Origin: a virus
Length of the DNA: 33,052 nt
Strand: one strand, 5' to 3'
IMG/VR virus record: IMGVR_UViG_3300030329_002906
Coordinates: 1 to 33,052 of that record
Each line of letters begins with the position of its first letter. The first letter of the stretch is position 1. Positions 21,853-29,005 of the stretch are shown piece by piece. Under the pieces are notes generated by a model. It was not told the DNA's origin and searched no databases. It saw nothing but the letters and a program-made list of their open reading frames with translations. Both the position numbers and the translations under genes were made by a program.

Positions 21853-23099
21853 TGGCTGTCTCAAGACCAAGTGTAACGGGTGGTGGTGGTGGAACCATTT
21901 CTGGCGTCACCGCTGGAACAGCTATTTCTGGAGGAGGCACCTCTGGTAGCGTTACGGTAAACCTGGACATCAGCGAGTTGTCTGACGGCGTGATTGCCAC
22001 CGCAGACAAAATGCTTCTGTTGGATTCCGATGGCAGCACTCAGATTGTAGAGTCTGTGGATGATATTGCCGGGAAACTCCCGGCTTTAACAACTGAGGCA
22101 GCAATAGATGTTTCTTCCGATTACATGCTCTTCTTGGATGGCGGCGCGACCGGTACAGCTAAGAAGGAGGCTTTGACAGATCTGGCTTCCGCAATGGCTG
22201 GAACTGGCCTAAGCGCATCGAGCGGCCAGTTGAACTCAAGCGCGACCGGTACTGTGACTAGCATTACTCCAGCAGCCGATGCCGGCTCTGGAAGCGCCAT
22301 TACAAGCTCTGGAACCTTTACTTATTCGGGCGGGACGGGTGTCACTACTTCTGTTTCAGGCACCACTGTAACGATTGATGCAGACAACAACGGAACTGTC
22401 ACCAGCGTCACGGCATCCAGTGATAGTGGCTCTACAAGCGCGATTACGGGATCGGGGACCATTACCTTTGAGGGCGGCACCAACGTTACAACTGCCGCAA
22501 CCGGATCTACGGTTACGATCAATTCGACAGATCAATATCAGGGCACAGTCACCAGTGTCACCCCAGCGGCCGATACCGGGTCCGCTACTGCCATTACATC
22601 ATCTGGCACATTGACTTTTACTGGTGGAACGAATGTCGACACTACCGTAAGCGGCACAACCGTCACCATTGATTCTACAGATCAATATCAAGGTACAGTC
22701 ACAAGCATTACGCCAGCAGCAGATTCTGGTTCTGCTACCGCCATCACAAGCAGCGGAACCCTTACCTTTACTGGCGGAACAAACGTAACTACAAGCGTAA
22801 GTGGAACAACTGTGACCATTGACGCCTCTGGTGGCGGGACAGACCTTGGCGCCCTGACTGAGGCTGCTGTCAATGTCGCAGCGGACTCTTTCGGGTTTGT
22901 TGATGCAGATGACAGTAACAACAGCAAGCGGGACACTATTGCGGATCTTGTCTCTGGAATGGCTGGCACAGGACTCTCCGCATCTAGTGGACAACTCTCC
23001 GTCAGTGGAAGCTCTACAGCCTCAGCGATGACATCAGATGGATCGCTCACGGCCGCAGATGCCGCTCAACAAATTATTGCAAACCAAGTATTCAGCTAG
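21852..23099 (+). CDS. Repetitive tail fibre (415 aa)
   Basis: The N-terminus is Gly-rich. Three related modules follow the pattern 'D-x-hydrophobic-x-hydrophobic-hydrophobic-D…' (DKMLLLDSDG near 52, DYMLFLDGG near 90, DSFGFVDADD near 353), and two of them end in the same AMAGTGLSASSGQL-type segment. Between them lie four tandem repeats of 48-50 residues, each starting GTVTS and containing SGT(F/I/L)T(Y/F), then a GTTVTID-type strand. The repeated Thr/Ser/Gly strands suggest a trimeric beta-helical shaft. It is a host-range candidate because repeat number can change by recombination. Confidence 0.8.
   Translation: MAVSRPSVTGGGGGTISGVTAGTAISGGGTSGSVTVNLDISELSDGVIATADKMLLLDSDGSTQIVESVDDIAGKLPALTTEAAIDVSSDYMLFLDGGATGTAKKEALTDLASAMAGTGLSASSGQLNSSATGTVTSITPAADAGSGSAITSSGTFTYSGGTGVTTSVSGTTVTIDADNNGTVTSVTASSDSGSTSAITGSGTITFEGGTNVTTAATGSTVTINSTDQYQGTVTSVTPAADTGSATAITSSGTLTFTGGTNVDTTVSGTTVTIDSTDQYQGTVTSITPAADSGSATAITSSGTLTFTGGTNVTTSVSGTTVTIDASGGGTDLGALTEAAVNVAADSFGFVDADDSNNSKRDTIADLVSGMAGTGLSASSGQLSVSGSSTASAMTSDGSLTAADAAQQIIANQVFS
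22248..22835 (+). repeat. Four tandem repeats inside the fibre gene
   Basis: Units begin at 22248, 22392, 22542 and 22692, with spacings of 144, 150 and 150 bases. The last two units are closest to each other (ATCAATATCA followed by a GTACAGTCAC-type start). The first lacks the STDQYQ-like linker. This is a recent-looking expansion from the right. Confidence 0.85.
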
Positions 23100-23108
23100 G
23101 GGTTCATT

Positions 23109-23465
23109 ATGGCGACATTCACTAAGGCACATTTAAGCGGAGCCGCTGACGGTTTGGCCGTCAAGGTAGCAGCTACCAGCTCGACGGGAACGACGGTTCA
23201 TACTGCGGTATCAGGAACCACAGACGGGACCTTCGACGAGGTTTGGATATGGGCGACCAATACCAGTGCAGCTTCGGTACAGTTAACGATCGAGTGGGGG
23301 ACCACCACAGCCGCTGATGGGAATATCATTGTAACGGTACCGCCCAAGGAGGGCTTGATGCAGGTAATTCCCGGCTTGATTCTCCACAACACTAAGGTGG
23401 TAACGGCCTTTGCGGCCAGTGCTGACGTAATTTGCCTGCACGGCTTCGTTAACGAGATAGCCTGA
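23109..23465 (+). CDS. Small beta-rich tail-tip protein (118 aa)
   Basis: Alternating hydrophobic strands (SVQLTIEWGTTT, NIIVTVPPKEG, TKVVTAFAASADVI) suggest a beta-sandwich. There is no membrane segment. It follows the fibre gene and overlaps the next by one base. Its general layout resembles the 120-residue protein at 10077 but without clear identity. It is likely a tip or fibre accessory part. Confidence 0.6.
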   Translation: MATFTKAHLSGAADGLAVKVAATSSTGTTVHTAVSGTTDGTFDEVWIWATNTSAASVQLTIEWGTTTAADGNIIVTVPPKEGLMQVIPGLILHNTKVVTAFAASADVICLHGFVNEIA

Positions 23466-24319
23466 TGACTCGTCGCTCACGATTTACTCGCGTTGTTGGG
23501 TTTGAGAACAATCGGCCCCATCTGGCTGGACGGTGGCGCACCATTTGGGATCTAAATCTCAAGGGTAACGACATCTCTACGACTGGGGCTCTAACCGAAA
23601 ACGCCGGTTCCCTGACGACTCTTGAGGGCTTGCAGTACCATTTATTTATGGGTACTGCGGCGGATCAAAGCTGGACCGTGACGGCTGATACGGGGATAGT
23701 TGTAGACTTCGCAAGCTCAAGCTCAGCAGAATCTCGATTGGACCTAAAAATTCCTCACGTACCCAGGCTTTCAGATGGTGGGTTTCCACGTCTACGGGTC
23801 AGCGTGGCTTTTAGTGGTTTAGTCGTGAGCCACAATGCTGACTTTGTTGGGGCCGGAATTGGTTCTTACTGGAGGAAACATGCCGCTAGCCCAAATCCTG
23901 CTGCTTGGACTGTATACGACTGCATAAACACGACTCCTGCTTATCAGTGGATTTCAAGGACGATTAAGGACACGCTCGGAGATGGCACTCCGACCGGAAC
24001 AGAATCTTCAGGAAGTGCAGCCGACCCCAACGACGCAAACAATGGAGTCATAGTAATAGAGGACGCCGGGCAAGGTGTTTGGATTTCTAAAGGAGACTCG
24101 AACACGACAGATATTATTACTGGATCGGGCACCACTCACACGTATCGGGCTCAAAACAGCACGCAAGGATACACGGGCTATACAAACTCGCAGAAGGCCA
24201 TTTTCTGGCGAAGTAACGCCGATTATGATGGACCCTATGTGCAGCTCAGAACCAAGTCAGGAAACGACGGTTCGCAGGCGATTACCTGGGAGCGTATTGT
24301 CGTGGAGGCATTTCTGTAA
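23465..24319 (+). CDS. Tail-tip or fibre protein (284 aa)
   Basis: A basic start (MTRRSRFTRVVGFENN) leads into a long beta-rich body with many Ser, Thr, Gly and Asp, including DTLGDGTPTGTESSGSA and a TYRAQNSTQGYTGYTNSQK stretch. Its composition and location among fibre genes fit a carbohydrate-contacting tail component. It overlaps neighbours on both sides by one base. No enzyme motif is visible. Confidence 0.6.
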   Translation: MTRRSRFTRVVGFENNRPHLAGRWRTIWDLNLKGNDISTTGALTENAGSLTTLEGLQYHLFMGTAADQSWTVTADTGIVVDFASSSSAESRLDLKIPHVPRLSDGGFPRLRVSVAFSGLVVSHNADFVGAGIGSYWRKHAASPNPAAWTVYDCINTTPAYQWISRTIKDTLGDGTPTGTESSGSAADPNDANNGVIVIEDAGQGVWISKGDSNTTDIITGSGTTHTYRAQNSTQGYTGYTNSQKAIFWRSNADYDGPYVQLRTKSGNDGSQAITWERIVVEAFL

Positions 24320-24525
24320 TGAAAGATATTATGTACATAGCGGGAGCCCGAACAGCAAACTACCAGCAGTACAATGATGATGGCAGTGCCACAGATTTTA
24401 TGGATGGCTATGTGGTAGAGGTGTTTGTTCCCGAGTCCAGGGTAGAGGATATCGATCGAAATGACACCTTAAGAAGAGAGGTTACCTCTAAGATTAAGGC
24501 AGCCATTGAAAGCCTCGGAGAGTAG
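24319..24525 (+). CDS. Hypothetical protein (68 aa)
   Basis: This is a compact acidic protein with no cysteines or membrane segment (start MKDIMYIAGARTANYQ). It is partly beta (DGYVVEVFVPES) with a C-terminal helix (TSKIKAAIESLGE). It lies between the fibre genes and the lysis region and is coupled by a one-base overlap to the gene before it. The function is unknown. It may be a fibre chaperone or tip component. Confidence 0.6.
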   Translation: MKDIMYIAGARTANYQQYNDDGSATDFMDGYVVEVFVPESRVEDIDRNDTLRREVTSKIKAAIESLGE

Positions 24526-24527
24526 TC

Positions 24528-24752
24528 ATGCCAGACGCCCAGATTGCATCCATTCAAAACAGCCTGACTGAGATCAAGATTTACGTTGCGCGTCTTGATG
24601 AGCGCGCTGCTGCGCGTGAAAAGCTGATGGAGGTGCAGTCAACTCGGCTAGATTTCCTTGAGCGCAAGGTTTCAACTTTGGACAAGAAGATCGTCGGGGC
24701 CATGGGTGGTGTGACCATTATCGCCTACATGCTTCAGCTTCTTGTCCCGTAG
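24528..24752 (+). CDS. XhlA-like membrane protein, possible holin partner (74 aa)
   Basis: The N-terminal two thirds form an amphipathic coiled coil (NSLTEIKIYVARLDERAAAR and on), and the C-terminus is one hydrophobic helix (VGAMGGVTIIAYMLQLLVP). This is the architecture of hemolysin XhlA-type proteins that act with phage holins at the cytoplasmic membrane. It sits directly before the endolysin, and GGAGAG precedes the start. A holin role is inference from layout and context. Confidence 0.65.
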   Translation: MPDAQIASIQNSLTEIKIYVARLDERAAAREKLMEVQSTRLDFLERKVSTLDKKIVGAMGGVTIIAYMLQLLVP

Positions 24753-24760
24753 GAGAGCAT

Positions 24761-25345
24761 ATGAGACTTCCCCCTATTCTTGAACAAGTAGAAGCCCTCG
24801 GTCATAAGGTGTTTTCCAATGGGGATTGGGACATGAACATCATTGGCATGCGTTCTAAGGAGCGCAAGGCTGGGAAATTTGATGATCGAATCTTTCTGAT
24901 CTACAAATGCCAAGGCCAGTGGCGCCAGCACATGTGGGCTTGTACCACAGATCCAGGCACCTATTACCTGAAGACAGCATCGAAGGACTGGCACGATAAG
25001 GGAACGGCAATCACAGCCCCTGGACAGTACAGAGGCAGTCATTCGATTGGGACGCACAAGTCCTACACCGCGTTGGTCCAGACTGGAAAGATGAAGTGCT
25101 TTCGGGACAAAAATATGGATGAAATTATCGATATGGATCCTGAAACTATCGAGGAGGGCAGGTTCTCCTTAAATATTCACCGTTCATCTGCGACCAAGAT
25201 CTCCAAGAACAACTACAAGTGGTCTGCCGGGTGTTGCGTGTTTGCTGATCCTGCGGGATTCGATGAGTTTATGAGGCTTTGCCATAAACAAGTCCGACAA
25301 CGCGGCTGGAAGAGCTTTACATACACATTGATCGAGGAGAAGTGA
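24761..25345 (+). CDS. Putative endolysin with L,D-transpeptidase-like motif (194 aa)
   Basis: A His (140, in FSLNIHRSS) followed 15 residues later by SAGC (155-158) matches the His…Ser-x-Gly-Cys catalytic signature of the L,D-transpeptidase (YkuD) fold. Upstream segments GTYYLKTASKDWHDKGTA and GQYRGSHSIGTHKSYTAL fit a peptidoglycan-binding beta fold. Transpeptidase-like phage proteins are thought to cut or remodel peptidoglycan crosslinks. Position in the lysis region supports an endolysin. The second Cys (159) next to the catalytic one is unusual. No signal peptide is seen, so export would depend on a holin. Confidence 0.6.
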   Translation: MRLPPILEQVEALGHKVFSNGDWDMNIIGMRSKERKAGKFDDRIFLIYKCQGQWRQHMWACTTDPGTYYLKTASKDWHDKGTAITAPGQYRGSHSIGTHKSYTALVQTGKMKCFRDKNMDEIIDMDPETIEEGRFSLNIHRSSATKISKNNYKWSAGCCVFADPAGFDEFMRLCHKQVRQRGWKSFTYTLIEEK

Positions 25346-25566
25346 TGGCGATCAAAAACAGAGAAGAGCGGAGGGCACGTCGCCGCCGAATTTTCAGGGC
25401 TGCGGTTCGCCTGGCCCATGAATTGTTCCCAGAAGACGAGGGAGCCCGAAAGAAGTGGCTTGTAGAGACAATCGCGGGCAAAATTGATATCCCGATGCTT
25501 AATGAGAGAACAGAAGAGAAGGTTCTCTACGCTATCATTGATTTAATTGAAGACTTGGTGGACTGA
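25345..25566 (+). CDS. Small hypothetical protein in the lysis region (73 aa)
   Basis: The start is ATG 25345, overlapping the endolysin stop, because GAGGAGA lies about 5 bases before it, while GTG 25342 would be too close. The N-terminus is strongly basic (MAIKNREERRARRRRIFR) and the remainder is helical and acidic at the end. There is no membrane segment. It may bind RNA or regulate lysis, but no family is recognised. Confidence 0.6.
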   Translation: MAIKNREERRARRRRIFRAAVRLAHELFPEDEGARKKWLVETIAGKIDIPMLNERTEEKVLYAIIDLIEDLVD

Positions 25567-25850
25567 TGGACAAGAAGATTGCTGGAGGAGTTGCGGCCGT
25601 TGTGGGAGCCCTAATGTATGGCGGGGCTCAACTTCTCGACATGGAGGAGCGCATCGCTGTCATTGAGGGGCTGCATCCTGAGATTGAACAAGAAGAATTA
25701 AACGAGAAGGCTGAAGAGCTGAAAGAAGAGCCTCAGAAGCCCTCTGAAGAGCCGGAAGAAGCCAAAGAGGACAAGGAGCAGGAAGAGAAGCCTGAAGAAG
25801 CTCCAGAGGCCCCTGAAGGCGAAGAAGCGGCAGATCCAATCGAGGAGTAG
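25566..25850 (+). CDS. Membrane-anchored acidic protein (94 aa)
   Basis: A hydrophobic N-terminal helix (GGVAAVVGALMYGGAQLL, about residues 7-24) is followed by an extremely Glu- and Pro-rich tail (repeats of EEPEE, KEEPQKPSEEP, EEKPEEAPEAPEGEE). The helix could anchor it in the inner membrane, with the acidic part as a long flexible arm. Holin, antiholin or inner-membrane spanin-like roles are possible. The low-complexity tail prevents family assignment. It overlaps the previous stop by one base. Confidence 0.6.
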   Translation: MDKKIAGGVAAVVGALMYGGAQLLDMEERIAVIEGLHPEIEQEELNEKAEELKEEPQKPSEEPEEAKEDKEQEEKPEEAPEAPEGEEAADPIEE

Positions 25851-25852
25851 TT

Positions 25853-26209
25853 ATGGATCCGATGGCCGTCGCAGGGGATTGGTCATCGTTAGGCCTGATC
25901 CCATTCCTGATCTACATGCATCTCAAGGCAGAGAAGCGTCAAGACAGGCAGGAAGCCAAGATAGACGGGCAAAGAAGAGATTCCGATCAAAGATTTGAGA
26001 TGATGGCCAAAACCTGGCAAAAGCAGCTCAACGACATGATCGAAAAACATGAAGCCAAAGAAGAAGCGGTTCGCGATAGGTATGATGGCGTTGTGGCAAA
26101 GCTTGATCGAGAACGTAAAGAGGGTGTCGACAGGCTTTTGGAAGAGATGCGACAACTCCAAATTAAAGTCGATGATATGGTTCGATTTATCGCTCGACCA
26201 ATGAGGTGA
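25853..26209 (+). CDS. Membrane-anchored coiled-coil protein (118 aa)
   Basis: The first 25 residues include a hydrophobic segment (SSLGLIPFLIYMHLKAEK). The rest is a long highly charged coiled coil (heptads through DSDQRFEMMAKTWQKQ and on to DRLLEEMRQLQIKVDDM). This fits a BhlA/UviB-like small holin or an inner-membrane spanin subunit, both common near phage endolysins. It is the last late gene before the convergent operon end. Confidence 0.6.
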   Translation: MDPMAVAGDWSSLGLIPFLIYMHLKAEKRQDRQEAKIDGQRRDSDQRFEMMAKTWQKQLNDMIEKHEAKEEAVRDRYDGVVAKLDRERKEGVDRLLEEMRQLQIKVDDMVRFIARPMR

Positions 26210-26238
26210 CCCCAGATGCTCACCCAAAGCACCTGGGG
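26210..26238. terminator. Hairpin at the convergence of the two operons
   Basis: CCCCAG (26210-26215) pairs with CTGGGG (26233-26238) and an inner TGCT/AGCA pair adds four base pairs. It begins one base after the last late stop and faces the vapE stop at 26276. There is no T-run on either strand, so termination would be inefficient or need a factor. The gap 26210-26275 holds nothing else I can see. Confidence 0.45.
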
Positions 26239-26275
26239 CCTGCACTAAGCAGTTCCCTCCAAGGACTACTCAGCA

Positions 26276-27541
26276 CTATTCTCCTTCCTTTCCTTTACCC
26301 GCTTTGAGCCACGGGTACGCCATTCTACCATTAATCCGCTTCCTCTTCCCCTTTATGCATCCAAGACTGCGAAGGATAGCAGCGGCCCGCATACAATCGG
26401 ACTTCGTTTGGCTGTGGGCTTCTTTCCCGATGGCTTTCTCCAGGATCTCCCAGACAGTGAAGGCGTGGTCGTTTCTGATAAGCCAGGAAGATATTGCCAT
26501 CTCCCAAGAGTCCTGCTGACGAAACTCCTGCTGGATGATTTCCAACTCTTGCGATGCGCTGGCATCCAGCCACCATCTCTCATTGTTGCGGTACAAAGTT
26601 ACAGCCTCAGCCCAAAGCTGATCGATGTCTCTCTGGAGCTTTGGGATGCTTACTCTTCCACATTTGATGACATGCCACCTACGGTTGCCGGTGTTGTCAC
26701 TAAGGAACTCTGCTTCATTGGTGGTTCCAGCGAAGACGGTCTGGCGCTTCCGGGTGACCATGTTTCTTCCGTATGACGGGCGGAAGCGGTCTTGTCTTGA
26801 GCTTAGGAATGCCTTTACGGTTTCAGCCTCTCTGGGCCGGATAGACGCAAGCTCTGCAAGCTCATAAATCCAGATCCCTCCACTTAGAGCTTGGTAGCAG
26901 TCTTTTGACCGCATATCGAGGGCGGAATCGCTGAACCATTCGTCCTTTACCGCCATCGTCTTCAGGGCTGTGCTTTTCATGATCCCCTGGGGTCCAGCAA
27001 GAATGACTACCGTGTCGACCTTGCACCCAGGTTCAAATATCCGCGCCACCATACCGATCATCCAGCGCTTACCGATCTCCTGGTACAGTTCATTCTGGCC
27101 GCACCCGAAATACTCCTGGAACAAGTTGTCCACCCTTGGGGTGCCGTCCCAATAAACTCCGTCAAGATATTCTCGTACCGGGTGCCACTGGTTCTTCCTG
27201 GCCACATATCTGACTGCTTCTGCCACCTTGTTGGTAGGCATCTCAAGCTGGTAGACCCGGTCCAGCCACATCGCGATTCCAGTCTCGTTCTCGTCGATGA
27301 TCTCTTCGCCATCCACGTCGACAGTGTTGGCGAACTCGTTGTACTTGATCCGATCTTGCCATCTGGAATCATTGCTCAAGACCTTCACGGCATTGGTCAC
27401 CTTCGAGTAAGGCTTCCCCATCTCGGTGACGTTTCCGTCCTTATCTACCCGGTCCCTCTTGCGGTCCAGGGTTTGCCATACGTCCATCTCGAACAGGTCT
27501 GAACGTACCTTGCAGATCTCAGCTATCTTATTCAACTCCAT
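26276..27541 (-). CDS. vapE: VapE-type helicase (421 aa)
   Basis: Diagnostic segments are HPVREYLDGVYWDGTPRVD (about 120-138), a Walker A motif GPQGIMKST (173-181), a Walker B-like stretch GIWIYELAEL (222-231) and FAGTTNEAEFLSDNTGNRRW (270-289). These define the virulence-associated-E / D5-like superfamily 3 replicative helicases used by satellites and some phages at their origin. It would act with SSB and host polymerase in genome replication. It is the last gene of the minus operon. The start at 27541 has only a weak ribosome site and is overlapped by a short leader frame. Confidence 0.9.
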   Translation of the reverse strand: MELNKIAEICKVRSDLFEMDVWQTLDRKRDRVDKDGNVTEMGKPYSKVTNAVKVLSNDSRWQDRIKYNEFANTVDVDGEEIIDENETGIAMWLDRVYQLEMPTNKVAEAVRYVARKNQWHPVREYLDGVYWDGTPRVDNLFQEYFGCGQNELYQEIGKRWMIGMVARIFEPGCKVDTVVILAGPQGIMKSTALKTMAVKDEWFSDSALDMRSKDCYQALSGGIWIYELAELASIRPREAETVKAFLSSRQDRFRPSYGRNMVTRKRQTVFAGTTNEAEFLSDNTGNRRWHVIKCGRVSIPKLQRDIDQLWAEAVTLYRNNERWWLDASASQELEIIQQEFRQQDSWEMAISSWLIRNDHAFTVWEILEKAIGKEAHSQTKSDCMRAAAILRSLGCIKGKRKRINGRMAYPWLKAGKGKEGE

Positions 27542-27587
27542 CGGGTAGCCTCACATAGGTTATGATGGCGATGCCCCTTGTGGGCAT
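27528..27587 (-). CDS. Possible 19-residue leader peptide ahead of vapE
   Basis: On the minus strand an ATG at 27587 opens a 19-residue frame (start MPTRGIAIITYVRLPDG) that ends at TAA 27530-27528, overlapping the vapE start by 14 bases. It carries the GAGCAATG context seen at other starts in this operon, though without a clear GGAG. A 9-bp hairpin, GCGATGCCC/GGGCATTGC in plus-strand terms (27568-27590), covers its start. Translational coupling to vapE is plausible but unproven. Confidence 0.3.
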   Translation of the reverse strand: MPTRGIAIITYVRLPDGVE

Positions 27588-27606
27588 TGCTCAAAGTCAT
27601 TGCTCT

Positions 27607-27646
27607 GGGGGTGGGGGTCGGGTTGTCCCCCATCCCCTTTTCTTTT
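27607..27646 (+). terminator. Plus-strand intrinsic terminator inside the minus operon
   Basis: GGGGGTGGGGG (27607-27617) pairs with CCCCCATCCCC (27627-27637) with one G-T wobble, giving an 11-bp stem followed by TTTTCTTTT. The polarity is plus, opposite to the genes here. No plus-strand gene is evident upstream for 1.4 kb, so it would stop late transcripts that pass the convergence hairpin and cross vapE antisense. It ends right at the stop codon of the gene at 27645. Confidence 0.75.
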
Positions 27647-27890
27647 AGCAGTCTACGTCTTTAGTGGCCCAGCGACCAAAACAAACGACAACATCATAGG
27701 CTGCATCCTTCCCAGTAGCGCAGACCGCCACAGGCATCTTCTCGATTTCAAGAACGATCAGACCCTCGCGTGGGAGTAGGCGTAGGCGCCCTGCTGAGTA
27801 CCCCTCCAAACGCTCCCTGAGCTTGTATGCGTCGTTCCACGTCTGGACATATTCTGAGAAGGATGCAGCCATCTTTGTATTAACCGGCAT
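27645..27890 (-). CDS. Hypothetical protein (81 aa)
   Basis: The protein has a helical start and a beta-rich second half (LRLLPREGLIVLEIEKMPVAV, AYDVVVCFGRW), with three cysteines. It has no recognisable family. Its start overlaps the ssb stop (TGATG), which supports coupled expression with SSB. The stop lies at the edge of the plus-strand terminator. A role in replication or recombination follows only from the neighbours. Confidence 0.65.
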   Translation of the reverse strand: MPVNTKMAASFSEYVQTWNDAYKLRERLEGYSAGRLRLLPREGLIVLEIEKMPVAVCATGKDAAYDVVVCFGRWATKDVDC

Positions 27891-28264
27891 CAGAACGGCA
27901 TCTCATCGGCAACGCTCGTAGAAACCGGGCGCGCCTGCTGTTTGGGCGATTGGTTGTCGCCGGATGCAGTGAAGTGCCAGTCATCAACTTTAACATTGAG
28001 ACTCATTTTATCTACACCGTCCCGAGATTGATATGATCGGGTTGACAGGTCACCACTTATCCAAAGCTGCTTACCTTTCGTTGCATACTTCTGTAGGCTC
28101 TCACCCCTTTTGCCGAAGCAGGCACAGTCGAAATAGGTGGTGGTCTTGTTATCTCCCCATCCGCTATTGGACGCCATAGAGAAACTGGTAACAGTTCCCT
28201 TCGATGTCTCTCGCGTTTCAGGATCTCGCGTGAGTCTTCCTAAGATGTTTACTTTTGCGGGCAT
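27890..28264 (-). CDS. ssb: Single-stranded DNA-binding protein (124 aa)
   Basis: It has an OB-fold pattern (NILGRLTRDPETRETSKGT, then SFSMASNSGWGDNKTTTYFDC, then LWISGDLSTRSYQSRDG) and a short linker. The acidic C-terminal tip is DEMPF, close to the bacterial SSB docking tail DDIPF, so it should recruit host repair and replication proteins. AGGAGAG precedes the start. It follows the Erf gene in the same operon, where it would coat single strands for annealing and replication. The length is shorter than the E. coli protein, typical for phage SSBs. Confidence 0.92.
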   Translation of the reverse strand: MPAKVNILGRLTRDPETRETSKGTVTSFSMASNSGWGDNKTTTYFDCACFGKRGESLQKYATKGKQLWISGDLSTRSYQSRDGVDKMSLNVKVDDWHFTASGDNQSPKQQARPVSTSVADEMPF

Positions 28265-28273
28265 TGCTCTCTC

Positions 28274-28996
28274 CTATTTAGAGTTTTTGTAGTTCTTGAT
28301 TGCTTCTCTGCCTTTAGGGCTCATTAGCCACTCCAGCATTCGAGAGTGTTCTGATGTTGTCATCTCGTCTGGCATCTTGGCCCCACGCATTTGACAGTAC
28401 GAGTTGATTACATCTTGTGTGTACCCATACCCCTTAACTGTTATCCAGAACTCCCTAATGTTGTCTTCCTGGGTTGGTCTTGGCTTGTTGTAGGTCTTCT
28501 TCTTCTCTGTACTGCTCCACTTGGTGTGATCCATGTCGTCAGTTGGGTTCACGCGGGGGGCAATGAGCAAATCACGGATCAGATACCCCAAGCTCGAAGT
28601 TCGGGCGCTGGCTATGGCTTTATCCAGTGGCTTTCCTTTTCCAGTAACTACGGGCCACTCCATCGTTAGTGTCCGGTCTTCACCGCAAAGGTGACTAAGA
28701 AGCCATGTCGTAACCAGGGTTGGCGGATCTCCTGGCGTGTATCTGATATTCAACTCAAGTGGAAACAGTGATAGCCCGTGCTCTCCACTCAGCTCTGTCC
28801 ACATAGACATCATGCTTTCAGCACTGGTGTAGTCGTAGTTGCTGAAGGTGTTCTTAGAGTCTTTATCGATCCGCTTTGCCCTCCACTGTGCAGCATGAAG
28901 CGCGGCAACAAGTCCACCATGCTTCTCTTTTGGTGGCGGCGGTACAGGCACGCCTGTGTCGTCTGACTTTTGAGTTGATTTCTTCTTTGCTGGCAT
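28274..28996 (-). CDS. erf: Erf-family single-strand annealing protein (240 aa)
   Basis: The N-terminal part shows a motif set of the ERF family: DSKNTFSNYDYTSAESMM, a Gly-Leu-Ser-Leu-Phe-Pro strand (GLSLFPLELNI), and KPLDKAIASARTSSLGYLIR with the conserved Ala, Ser and Tyr. ERF proteins anneal homologous single strands and promote recombination and circularisation in phages such as P22. The C-terminal domain is basic and helical. The ribosome site AGGAG precedes the start. SSB is encoded directly after it and RusA in the same operon. Confidence 0.85.
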   Translation of the reverse strand: MPAKKKSTQKSDDTGVPVPPPPKEKHGGLVAALHAAQWRAKRIDKDSKNTFSNYDYTSAESMMSMWTELSGEHGLSLFPLELNIRYTPGDPPTLVTTWLLSHLCGEDRTLTMEWPVVTGKGKPLDKAIASARTSSLGYLIRDLLIAPRVNPTDDMDHTKWSSTEKKKTYNKPRPTQEDNIREFWITVKGYGYTQDVINSYCQMRGAKMPDEMTTSEHSRMLEWLMSPKGREAIKNYKNSK

Positions 28997-29005
28997 TGCT
29001 TTCTC

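Noticed and set aside
16351-23099. Diversity-generating retroelement around the tail fibre genes
   Set aside because: No reverse transcriptase and no template/variable repeat pair was seen. The fibre repeats are ordinary tandem units.
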